The notes: a model not told the origin generated them from the letters alone. A stretch of 5,123 nt of DNA from Dialister sp. UBA734 (GCA_002297935.1 DBLC01000115.1:1-5123), one strand, 5' to 3'; shown: positions 1-4,932, numbered from the stretch's first letter. A program made the numbers and translations.

Positions 1-21
1 ACTTCGCATTACGCACTATTT

Positions 22-564
22 TCACTTAAACGTCAATATTTCATCCACCGCTTTCCGTTCCGCTGCCGCTGGAATGACCGCCGGATAGCCCATGGCGATG
101 AGGCAGGCCACGTCGTATTCTGCCGGAAGGGATAGGATTTGTTTCACTTTCTTTTCGTCATACCGTCCCATGATGAGAGTACCCAATTTCAAAGCCCGAG
201 CAGCCAGGCAGAAATGGGCCGCCGCCACGCCGGCATCGAAGGATTGCCAGTGGGATCCTTTCTCGGTAGAAGGACTGCCATCCGGTTCATAGCCGGAAAT
301 TCCTTTCACCACGCAGAGTACGATAAGCGCCGGCGCGTCATCAATATATTCCTGGTTCCAAGGAAATCCGCCGGTACATTCCATGGCCAGCCGATGTTTC
401 ACCTCTTTATCCATGACCGCCACATAGCGCACAGGCTGTCCATTTTCCCAGCTAGAAGCCATCTGGGCCATAGAAACCACATTTTCTATTTCACTCTTCT
501 TGAGCGGTCGATCCATATATTCCCGTATGCTACGACGGGAAATCAGACATTTCACTGCATCCAA
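22..564 (-). CDS. Nitroreductase family protein (FMN-dependent)
   Basis: 180-residue cytosolic flavoprotein of the nitroreductase superfamily, which uses NAD(P)H to reduce nitro compounds, quinones or similar substrates; the substrate here cannot be told. The N-terminal RRSIREY segment (residues 10-16) is the usual FMN-phosphate-binding region, with R10, R11, S12 and R14. The central FDAGVAAAHFCLAARALKLG (109-128) is the family's conserved helix, followed by GRYDEKKVKQIL (133-144) and the C-terminal IAMGYP turn (156-161) that marks the domain end. The length fits the short members of the family, so the gene looks intact. No ATG lies at the 5' end: the best start is TTG at 564, seven bases after a strong GGAGG. 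It is separated from leuB by a terminator and repeats, so it is probably its own transcription unit. The family call is firm; the physiological role is unknown. Confidence 0.9.
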   Translation of the reverse strand: MDAVKCLISRRSIREYMDRPLKKSEIENVVSMAQMASSWENGQPVRYVAVMDKEVKHRLAMECTGGFPWNQEYIDDAPALIVLCVVKGISGYEPDGSPSTEKGSHWQSFDAGVAAAHFCLAARALKLGTLIMGRYDEKKVKQILSLPAEYDVACLIAMGYPAVIPAAAERKAVDEILTFK

Positions 565-577
565 TGGTATGCCTCCT
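564..577 (-). promoter_or_regulatory. Ribosome binding site fixing a TTG start for the nitroreductase
   Basis: On the minus strand AGGAGG (577-572) is followed by a 7-base spacer and TTG at 564-562. No in-frame ATG occurs between the Shine-Dalgarno and the conserved RRSIREY motif, and the GTG three codons downstream would lie too far from the SD. TTG is therefore the supported initiation codon. Confidence 0.75.
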
Positions 578-597
578 TTCGAGAGAATCGTATACAG

Positions 598-669
598 GTG
601 ACTGGTAGACTGGTGACTCGTGACTAGGGACGCATTTACCAGTCACAAGTCACCAGTCACGAGTCACCC
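598..669. repeat. Opposed heptad arrays (GTGACTN) forming a hairpin
   Basis: The left arm (598-630) is built of 7-base units such as GTGACTG, GTAGACT, GTGACTC and GTGACTA. The right arm (638-669) holds the reverse complement units (AGTCACA, AGTCACC, AGTCACG). The arms can pair in more than one register around a short spacer. The array lies between the candidate nitroreductase promoter and its Shine-Dalgarno, so it would fold in the 5' untranslated region. The same units recur at 976-1022, 4091-4167 and 4452-4507. Confidence 0.8.
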
Positions 670-696
670 ATTTCCTAACAAGTATTTCTAACCTCT

Positions 697-725
697 ATTT
701 TATCACAAATAGAAGCTGTTGTTGG
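697..725 (-). promoter_or_regulatory. Candidate promoter for the nitroreductase gene
   Basis: On the minus strand an extended -10, TGA-TAAAAT (705-697), lies 17 bases downstream of a weak -35, CCAACA (725-720). The -35 falls inside the outer end of the 718-888 palindrome. It is the best sigma-A-like match between the palindrome and the gene. The -10 is good and the -35 poor, so this remains a prediction. Confidence 0.4.
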
Positions 726-888
726 TTTCTGCGCCGGGTTCTTACTACCATTTCGCACAAATACAAAGCGTCATTGGTTTAAGGGTTAGGGTTTGTGGTA
801 AGCAATCAAACCTTAACCCCTAAACCAATGCCTCTGTGCATTTGTGCGAAGAAATATATCCGAAGAACTCGGAGTGCAAACCAACAAC
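718..888. repeat. 171-bp imperfect palindrome (possible MITE or structured RNA)
   Basis: The left arm (718-795) and right arm (807-888) are near reverse complements around an 11-base centre (796-806). The outer ends are a perfect 11-bp match (GTTGTTGGTTT against AAACCAACAAC), followed by a mismatched GGGTTCTT/AAGAACTC block. After an asymmetric internal loop comes a long inner stem containing TTCGCACAAAT and its complement. The innermost 24 positions (from CATTGGTTTA) match at 22. No ORF spans it and no known RNA family is recognised. It sits between the leu operon terminator and the nitroreductase promoter. A non-autonomous mobile element or a folded RNA are both possible. Confidence 0.75.
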
Positions 889-896
889 TAACAACC

Positions 897-937
897 AAAA
901 ATCCCTACGAGCCATCACTGACTCCTAGGGATTTTTT
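897..937 (-). terminator. Intrinsic terminator of the leuCDB operon (bidirectional)
   Basis: ATCCCTA (901-907) pairs with TAGGGAT (926-932), with an inner GAG/CTC pairing (909-911 with 922-924). On the minus strand, the direction of leuB, the stem is followed by TTTTT. On the plus strand it is followed by TTTTTT as well, so it can work both ways. It lies about 90 bases past the leuB stop codon, with no gene between. Confidence 0.8.
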
Positions 938-975
938 AGTAAATATCCGACTTCACTATGTATGAAATAGATAGC

Positions 976-1022
976 ACCAGTAACCAGTCACTAGTCACTA
1001 GTCACCAGTCTACCAGTCACCC
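976..1022. repeat. Heptad array (AGTCACN) just after leuB
   Basis: Tandem 7-base units read on the minus strand as GTGACTG, GTAGACT, GTGACTA, GTGACTA, GTGACTG and GTTACTG, with one extra base inside. Only one arm orientation is present here. The array begins three bases past the leuB stop codon and would lie in the 3' untranslated region before the operon terminator. Confidence 0.8.
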
Positions 1023-1025
1023 AAT

Positions 1026-2099
1026 TTACTGAATTCTTTCCAAAATGGCATCAGTCATGCCTTTGCCATTGACTTTCTTCATGCCTTCTTTGTAAATATC
1101 ACCGGTGCGGTATCCATCATCGAGGGCTTTATTGACAGCGGCTTCGATGGCATCAGCAGCTTTGTCTTCGTTCAGGGAGTAACGGAGCAGCATAGCCGCA
1201 GAGAGGATGGTCGCGATCGGGTTGGCAATGCCTTTGCCGGCGATATCCGGAGCGGAGCCGTGAATCGGTTCATACAGGCTGGTCTGGTCGCCAATGGAAG
1301 CGGACGGGAGCATGCCGATAGAGCCGGAGAGAACAGCCGCTTCATCGGAGAGAATATCCCCAAAGAGGTTGCCAGTCACCACCACGTCGAAGAAGGACGG
1401 GTGGATGGCGAACTGCTGGGCACAGTTGTCCACATACATGTGGTCCAGTTTCACATCGCGGTAGTCTTCGTCATGGATTTTGATGACGGTCCGTCTCCAC
1501 AGGCGGGAGGTAGCCAGTACGTTGGATTTGTCGACACTGGTCACATGGCCGTGGCGCTTTCTAGCGGCTTCCATGGCGAAACGGGTGATGCGGTCTACTT
1601 CCGGTACGGAGTAGTTTTCCAAATCCCAAGCTCGTTCTGCGCCGTTGTGGATTTCCGATTCGCAGCGGTCGCCGAAGTAAATGCCGCCCACCAGTTCACG
1701 AACGATCATGATATCCGTACCTTTGGCAATTTCCGGTTTCAGCGGAGAATATTCAATCATGGAATCCTGAATCTTGACCGGACGCAGGTTGACATACAGA
1801 CCCAGGGCTTTGCGGAGTCCCAGGATAGCCTTTTCTGGTCGAAGAGCCGGTTCCAGATGGTCCCACTGGTCACCGCCAACCGCACCAAACAGAATGGCAT
1901 CGGCCTTTTTGCAGGCATCAATGGTATCCTGCGGCAACGGTTCGCCCACTTTATCATAGGCAGCACCGCCGGCATCTTTCCATTCATAGGTGAGGCCGAT
2001 GTTGTAAATAGAATCTACTTTTTTTAATACTTCCACAGCTGCATCGGTGATTTCTCCCCCAATGCCATCGCCAGGAATGACAACGATATGCTTACTCAT
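1026..2099 (-). CDS. leuB: 3-isopropylmalate dehydrogenase
   Basis: NAD-dependent oxidative decarboxylation of 3-isopropylmalate to 2-oxoisocaproate, the third step of leucine synthesis; a cytosolic homodimer in this family. The start chosen gives 357 residues, the usual LeuB length. Visible family landmarks are IPGDGIG (8-14), substrate-binding arginines R96, R106 and R134, Y141 in ELVGGIYFG (135-143), the catalytic lysine K191 in SVDKSNVL, and metal-binding aspartates D224, D248 and D252 in YVDN and NLFGDILSDEA. The nucleotide loop is EPIHGSAPDIAGKGIANP (277-294). ATG at 2099 sits 8 bases after AAGGAGT (2114-2108). A GTG eight codons upstream (2123) is open but would overlap that SD, so I rejected it. 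It is the last gene of the leucine operon, 215 bases after leuD, with a structured palindrome in between. Confidence 0.97.
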   Translation of the reverse strand: MSKHIVVIPGDGIGGEITDAAVEVLKKVDSIYNIGLTYEWKDAGGAAYDKVGEPLPQDTIDACKKADAILFGAVGGDQWDHLEPALRPEKAILGLRKALGLYVNLRPVKIQDSMIEYSPLKPEIAKGTDIMIVRELVGGIYFGDRCESEIHNGAERAWDLENYSVPEVDRITRFAMEAARKRHGHVTSVDKSNVLATSRLWRRTVIKIHDEDYRDVKLDHMYVDNCAQQFAIHPSFFDVVVTGNLFGDILSDEAAVLSGSIGMLPSASIGDQTSLYEPIHGSAPDIAGKGIANPIATILSAAMLLRYSLNEDKAADAIEAAVNKALDDGYRTGDIYKEGMKKVNGKGMTDAILERIQ

Positions 2100-2144
2100 A
2101 TGTATTGACTCCTTCAAATTCACTTGGTATGCAAATCTAAAATA

Positions 2145-2292
2145 GTTAGAAGTGAGAAGTTAGAAGTGAGAAATGGTGGTAGGACTGGCACAATTCATAT
2201 AGCCAGTCCCTTTTGAAAATATATCATTCTGCGGCGCTTTATAAGTTGTGCGCCGCACCACCATTTCTAACTTCTCACTTCTAACTTCTCAC
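2145..2292. repeat. Three-way-junction palindrome with heptad arms between leuD and leuB
   Basis: Two 36-base arms (2145-2180 and 2257-2292) pair as an imperfect stem. Each arm has four 7-base units alternating GTTAGAA and GTGAGAA (or the complement), then an ATGGTGGT/ACCACCAT block. In the chosen register the mismatches fall at heptad-spaced positions. Inside are two further hairpins: GGACTGGC/GCCAGTCC (2182-2209) and GCGGCGC/GCGCCGC (2231-2256), each with a 12-base loop. The element would be transcribed in the leuCDB message and fold into a branched structure that could stabilise or process the mRNA. Its function is inference. Confidence 0.85.
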
Positions 2293-2314
2293 TCTACTCT
2301 CTTTTGCATAATTA

Positions 2315-2806
2315 TTATTTCTTATTTTTCACGTAATTAATCAGTCCACCTGCTTTCGCAATGTCCTGGATGAAACCTGGAAGCGGTGGAGCCTGGAAGG
2401 TATCTCCGGTGGTGATATTTTCAATCTTGCCGGTGTTGAGATCGATTTTCAGCTGGTCACCTGCGTGGATTTTTTCCACATCATCGCCGATTTCCAAGAG
2501 CGGCAGCCCCACATTAATCCCATTTCTATAGAAAATACGCGCAAAGGAAGCCGCAATGACCACAGGCACACCGCTGGCTTTGATGGCTACCGGCGCATGT
2601 TCACGGGAAGAACCGCAGCCGAAGTTTTTGCCGCCTACCATGATATCGCCGGCTTTGACTTCGTCTGCAAAGGTGGGGTCGATATCGACCATGCAATGTT
2701 TCGCCAATTCCTTCGGGTCGAAGGTGTTCAGATATCTAGCGGGGATAATTACGTCTGTATCGATGTTGTCGCCGTAGCGCCAAACTTTTCCTTCTAATAC
2801 TGCCAT
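2315..2806 (-). CDS. leuD: 3-isopropylmalate dehydratase, small subunit
   Basis: Small subunit of isopropylmalate isomerase. It supplies the swivelling domain that closes over the iron-sulfur site of LeuC for interconversion of 2- and 3-isopropylmalate. It has 163 residues, the short (archaeal-type) form rather than the roughly 200-residue E. coli form. Landmarks are the N-terminal YGDNIDTDVIIPARYL (11-26), GGKNFGCGSSREHAP (58-72), and ASFARIFYRNGINVGLPLL (86-104). ATG at 2806 follows GGAGG (2820-2816) by 9 bases, and only one base separates it from the leuC stop codon, so the two subunits are very likely translationally coupled. The frame stays open upstream to 3049 but that part overlaps leuC and is not coding. 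Residues 25-28 are YLNT, in the loop that affects substrate choice in this family. Confidence 0.96.
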   Translation of the reverse strand: MAVLEGKVWRYGDNIDTDVIIPARYLNTFDPKELAKHCMVDIDPTFADEVKAGDIMVGGKNFGCGSSREHAPVAIKASGVPVVIAASFARIFYRNGINVGLPLLEIGDDVEKIHAGDQLKIDLNTGKIENITTGDTFQAPPLPGFIQDIAKAGGLINYVKNKK

Positions 2807-2807
2807 C

Positions 2808-4067
2808 TTATTTGACCTCCTTCGGTACGGCGATGCGTCCCAGAATCGCACTGGCTGCAGCAACCTGCGGACCAGCCAGGTAAATTTCAGAATCGGTGGG
2901 GCCCATGCGGCCGATGAAGTTTCTGTTGGTGGTAGAAACGCACTTTTCACCAGCTGCCAGGATACCCATGTAACCACCCAGGCAAGGACCGCAAGTCGGA
3001 GTCGATACGGCGCAGCCGGCGTTAATAAATGTATCAATATAACCTGCATGCATCGCCTGGAGATAAATGGTCGGGGTAGCTGGAATCACAATGCAGCGTA
3101 CCTGCGGGTGTACTTTGTGTCCTTCAAAAATACGAGCCGCAATGGCCAGGTCTTCCAGACGACCATTGGTGCAGGAACCGATGACCACCTGATCGATTTT
3201 GATTTCACCAAAAGTACCTACCTCTTTGGTATTTTCCGGCAGATGCGGGAAAGAAACCACCGGTTTCATCTTGGACAGGTCGATGGTGACTTCTCTGGCA
3301 TAATGAGCGTCTTCATCGGCTTCCACGATATCCATAGGACCTTTGAAACGGCCTTCGATATAGGTCTTTGTTTTTTCATCCACTGGGAAAATACCATTCT
3401 TTGCGCCCGCTTCGATGGCCATATTGGCAATGGTGAAACGGTCTGTCATGGACAGGGAATGCACCCCGTCGCCGGTGAATTCCAGAGACTGATACAACGC
3501 ACCATCGACGCCAATCATACCAATCAGGGTGAGAATCACGTCTTTACCAGTGATATCTTCTGCTTTATTTCCAATGAGATTGACTTTGATGGCATCCGGC
3601 ACTTTGAACCAGGCTTCGCCAGTTGCCATAGCCACGCCCAGGTCGGTAGAACCGACGCCGGTAGAGAAACCGCCCAACGCACCGTAGGTGCAAGTGTGGG
3701 AATCGGCCCCGATGGTGACCATGCCAGGACCTACCAGCCCTTTTTCTGGGAGCAGCGCATGTTCGATGCCTACGCGGCCCTGTTCGAAATAATTAACGAT
3801 GCCGTTTTCTCTGGCAAAATCACGAACAATTTTTGCCAGTCCAGCGGACTTGATGTCCTTAGCCGGCTGGAAATGGTCCGGCACGAGAACGATTTTGTTC
3901 TTATCAAATACCGGACGGCCTACTCTTTTAAATTCTGCAATGGAAGGCGGTGCGGTAATATCATTCGCCATGACCAAATCCAGTTTGCAGTTAATCAGAT
4001 CCCCTGCTTTGACAGAATCGACGCCAGCATGTTTTGCCAGAATCTTCTGTGTCATTGTCATCCCCAT
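2808..4067 (-). CDS. leuC: 3-isopropylmalate dehydratase, large subunit
   Basis: Catalytic subunit of isopropylmalate isomerase, an aconitase-fold [4Fe-4S] enzyme of leucine synthesis. It is 419 residues, the short LeuC/HacA form, shorter than the roughly 466-residue proteobacterial LeuC, and this agrees with the short LeuD next door. Cluster ligands are visible as C299 in VIGSCTNGR and C359/C362 in TPTCGPCLGG. ADSHT (121-125) and the RNFIGRMG segment (382-389) are further family signatures. The start at 4067 has a 9-base spacer from GGAGG (4081-4077); in-frame ATGs at 4061 and 4055 lie too far from it. It is the first gene of the operon, downstream of a leucine T-box, so it should be induced by leucine limitation. 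A homoaconitase-like role is conceivable for this subfamily but unlikely with leuB and a Leu T-box present. Confidence 0.96.
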   Translation of the reverse strand: MGMTMTQKILAKHAGVDSVKAGDLINCKLDLVMANDITAPPSIAEFKRVGRPVFDKNKIVLVPDHFQPAKDIKSAGLAKIVRDFARENGIVNYFEQGRVGIEHALLPEKGLVGPGMVTIGADSHTCTYGALGGFSTGVGSTDLGVAMATGEAWFKVPDAIKVNLIGNKAEDITGKDVILTLIGMIGVDGALYQSLEFTGDGVHSLSMTDRFTIANMAIEAGAKNGIFPVDEKTKTYIEGRFKGPMDIVEADEDAHYAREVTIDLSKMKPVVSFPHLPENTKEVGTFGEIKIDQVVIGSCTNGRLEDLAIAARIFEGHKVHPQVRCIVIPATPTIYLQAMHAGYIDTFINAGCAVSTPTCGPCLGGYMGILAAGEKCVSTTNRNFIGRMGPTDSEIYLAGPQVAAASAILGRIAVPKEVK

Positions 4068-4090
4068 ACGATGTAACCTCCTATTTTCAT

Positions 4091-4167
4091 GGTGACTAGT
4101 AGACTGGTGACTAGTGACTAGGATAAACTCCCCCAGTCACCAGTCACAAGTCACCAGCCACTGACCC
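4091..4167. repeat. Opposed heptad arrays (GTGACTN) in the leuC 5' untranslated region
   Basis: The left arm (4091-4122) has GTGACTA, GTAGACT, GTGACTA and GTGACTA. The right arm (about 4134-4167) has complementary AGTCACN units and then decays. The arms can pair around a spacer of about 11 bases. It lies between the T-box terminator and the leuC Shine-Dalgarno, so it would form a hairpin only in read-through transcripts. The left arm is nearly the same as that at 598-630. Confidence 0.8.
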
Positions 4168-4169
4168 AT

Positions 4170-4406
4170 ACAAAAAATCCTCCGTCTCGTAAGAGACGAA
4201 GGATTCGCGGTACCACTCTCATTCATATTTCTAAGAAATATGCACTCTGTCTGATAACGGTCAGTGTCCGGCAAGGCCTACTATCCTTCAGCCCGCAACT
4301 CCAGGACGAGTTCAGCCATACGATTCTGCCATTTTCCACCATCCAATGGCTCTCTACAAGAAATCCGTATCCCTACTACTTCCTATCATTGTCTTTTTTT
4401 GAATAT
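4170..4406 (-). promoter_or_regulatory. Leucine T-box leader (tRNA-Leu-sensing) of leuCDB
   Basis: 5' leader RNA that reads the charging state of tRNA and controls premature termination. On the minus strand the T-box sequence AGAGTGGTACCGCG (4219-4206) is present just before the terminator. Stem I has its apical stem GCCAT/ATGGC (4350-4346 and 4332-4328) enclosing a GGATGGTGGAAA loop. The specifier region reads GAA-CTC-GTCCTGGAG, placing CTC (Leu) at 4310-4308. Downstream lie the conserved GTAGG...CCGG and the stem III apex ACCGTTATC. A perfect 8-bp hairpin (4242-4224) fills the linker before the antiterminator. The Leu specifier agrees with the leuC, leuD and leuB genes it precedes. The ends of the leader are estimates. 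Confidence 0.93.
4172..4205 (-). terminator. T-box intrinsic terminator
   Basis: On the minus strand AATCCTTCGTCTC (4205-4193) pairs with GAGACGGAGGATT (4188-4176) around a 4-base loop, with one G-U pair, and runs into six T residues (4177-4172). The T-box sequence immediately precedes it, so the antiterminator and terminator share bases and should be mutually exclusive. Confidence 0.93.
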
Positions 4407-4412
4407 AGAAAT

Positions 4413-4441
4413 ACTGTAGCACACTATGAAGGAAAAAGCAA
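4413..4441 (-). promoter_or_regulatory. Promoter of the T-box-leuCDB operon
   Basis: On the minus strand TTGCTT (4441-4436) is followed after exactly 17 bases by TACAGT (4418-4413), with a TGC extended -10 just upstream of it. Transcription would begin near 4406, just ahead of T-box stem I, which is the expected placement. Confidence 0.7.
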
Positions 4442-4451
4442 ATAATTTTTG

Positions 4452-4507
4452 GTGACTGGTGACTCGTGACTAGTAGCTAGTAGCTAGGCCCTAGGGATTA
4501 GGGAATA
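4452..4507. repeat. Eight uninterrupted degenerate heptads
   Basis: Reading on the plus strand the units are GTGACTG, GTGACTC, GTGACTA, GTAGCTA, GTAGCTA, GGCCCTA, GGGATTA and GGGAATA, with no break in the 7-base phase. The first units match the other GTGACTN arrays in the window, while the last drift to a G-rich form. The array sits between the leu promoter and the toxin-like locus. It is followed by TTGTTGTTGGTTG, which resembles the outer end of the 718-888 palindrome. Confidence 0.8.
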
Positions 4508-4580
4508 TTGTTGTTGGTTGTGTGGGCCTATTACAGATTGACATTCTTACCAAGAAACATTTTCCTGATTCATCCGCATA

Positions 4581-4589
4581 TGTTATAAT
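4581..4589 (+). promoter_or_regulatory. Extended -10 promoter for the small peptide transcript
   Basis: TGT-TATAAT is a perfect consensus -10 with the TGn extension. No good -35 lies at 16-18 bases; a TTGACA at 4538-4543 is much too far away (40-base gap). The start would be near 4596, which coincides with the first bases of the inverted-repeat left arm. Confidence 0.65.
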
Positions 4590-4631
4590 GACGTTGGCGC
4601 TACCTAGCAAGCGGTGACGGTTAAATCCTGG

Positions 4632-4647
4632 CCCCTCAAAGGAGGGG
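4632..4647 (+). promoter_or_regulatory. Hairpin sequestering the toxin Shine-Dalgarno
   Basis: CCCCTC (4632-4637) is perfectly complementary to GAGGGG (4642-4647), with a 4-base loop AAAG. The second strand is the ribosome binding site of the peptide ORF. Closing the SD in a local stem is common in type I toxin mRNAs and would hold down translation until the RNA is refolded or processed. Confidence 0.75.
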
Positions 4648-4653
4648 ATGGTC

Positions 4654-4719
4654 ATGACAAAATACGATTTTTTTACATTGATATTCTTAGTATTATTATG
4701 TATAGTCGCTTTGAAATAA
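4654..4719 (+). CDS. Putative holin-like / type I toxin peptide (21 aa)
   Basis: A 21-residue peptide, MTKYDFFTLIFLVLLCIVALK, too short for standard gene calling. A short polar start (residues 1-5) leads into one hydrophobic stretch (6-20) and a terminal lysine, which suggests a single membrane-spanning segment. The pattern MTxY...TL...IVAL resembles the Hol_Tox/TxpA-like small toxins of Firmicutes, though it is shorter than typical members (about 28-35 residues). Start choice: ATG at 4654 lies 8 bases after GGAGG (4641-4645). The ATG at 4648 overlaps the end of the SD region and is unlikely. The case rests on context: a consensus -10, a sequestered SD, a terminator just after the stop and a convergent antisense promoter. 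The family assignment is inference from short similarity. Confidence 0.7.
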   Translation: MTKYDFFTLIFLVLLCIVALK

Positions 4720-4721
4720 CC

Positions 4722-4819
4722 AAAAACAGAAAAGACCGTCTGCACCTGGTAAGTTAGACGATCTTTTCTGATCCAAAACTGAATGGGGCTTAACCGTTAT
4801 CAGGTAGCGCCATTTTTCT
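4722..4819 (-). ncRNA. Putative antisense RNA (antitoxin), about 98 nt
   Basis: Predicted transcript from the minus-strand promoter at 4826-4854 to the shared hairpin terminator, whose minus-strand tail is TTTTCTGTTTTT. It contains no plausible ORF. It would overlap the 3' part of the peptide mRNA: the terminator stem-loop if that RNA stops at 4769, or its whole length if the mRNA runs on to the T-run at 4813-4817. This convergent arrangement is that of known type I pairs such as txpA/ratA and bsrG/SR4. Expression is not shown by sequence alone. Confidence 0.6.
4728..4769. terminator. Shared bidirectional terminator of the toxin-like locus
   Basis: AGAAAAGACCGTCT (4728-4741) and AGACGATCTTTTCT (4756-4769) form a 14-base stem with a 14-base loop. 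The single non-Watson-Crick position is C-A in the plus RNA and G-U in the minus RNA, so the stem is better on the minus strand. The minus RNA also has the longer U-rich tail. The stop codon of the peptide is 8 bases upstream. Confidence 0.8.
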
Positions 4820-4825
4820 ATTTAT

Positions 4826-4854
4826 ATTGTATCACACACGTATATTGATATCAA
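4826..4854 (-). promoter_or_regulatory. Promoter of the antisense RNA
   Basis: On the minus strand TTGATA (4854-4849) is followed after exactly 17 bases by TACAAT (4831-4826), with TGA immediately upstream as an extended -10. This is the strongest sigma-A-like promoter in the window. No minus-strand gene starts between it and the shared terminator, which leaves a non-coding RNA as the likely product. The start would be near 4819. Confidence 0.75.
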
Positions 4855-4932
4855 TGTTACCTATATAAAAAGAAAAAAGTTATTATTCTATTTGCAACAT
4901 ATGATTTCACATTTCATATCTATCACCAGCGA

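Larger units (their letters stand above)
4595..4812. repeat. Inverted repeat framing the toxin-like locus
   Basis: The left arm (4595-4624) contains TGGCGCTACCT and CGGTTAA; the right arm (4790-4812) contains TTAACCG and AGGTAGCGCCA. The outer 11 bases and inner 7 bases are perfect complements, with a less ordered middle. In a full-length plus-strand RNA the 5' and 3' ends could pair. A T-run (4813-4817) follows the right arm. Confidence 0.8.

Noticed and set aside
139..627. 162-codon plus-strand ORF opposite the nitroreductase
   Set aside because: Antisense to a recognised family gene and ends within a repeat array; no supporting signals.
598..669. CRISPR array
   Set aside because: The repeated unit is only 7 bases with no unique spacers of uniform length, and no cas gene is present.
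775..826. Telomere-like AAGGGTTAGGGTTTG
   Set aside because: It is part of the inner stem of the 718-888 palindrome and is matched by a complementary arm; the similarity to TTAGGG repeats is chance.
1260..2027. 255-codon plus-strand ORF opposite leuB
   Set aside because: Antisense shadow of leuB with no domain resemblance and no promoter or SD.
2100..2123. GTG start eight codons upstream for leuB
   Set aside because: The SD (2114-2108) would lie inside the coding sequence; ATG at 2099 has correct spacing and begins the conserved MSKHIVVIPGDG N-terminus.
2807..3049. Upstream extension of the leuD reading frame
   Set aside because: It overlaps leuC in another frame, and the ATG at 2806 has a proper SD and matches the family N-terminus.
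3048..4076. 342-codon plus-strand ORF opposite leuC
   Set aside because: It lies entirely antisense to a clear leuC, has no recognisable domain and no ribosome binding site at its start; it is a codon-bias shadow.
4538..4543. TTGACA as the -35 of the toxin promoter
   Set aside because: It is 40 bases from the TATAAT, far outside the 16-18 base range.
4491..4745. 84-codon minus-strand ORF across the toxin-like locus
   Set aside because: It has no SD or family resemblance, runs through the shared terminator and is antisense to the better-supported small peptide.
4250..4803. Shared 11-mer ACCGTTATCAG in the T-box stem III and in the toxin-locus right arm, giving 11 bp of complementarity between the antisense RNA and the leu leader
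   Set aside because: Tempting as a trans-acting link, but by a rough count a few chance 11-base matches are expected in a window of this size, and the T-box copy is explained by the conserved stem III motif.
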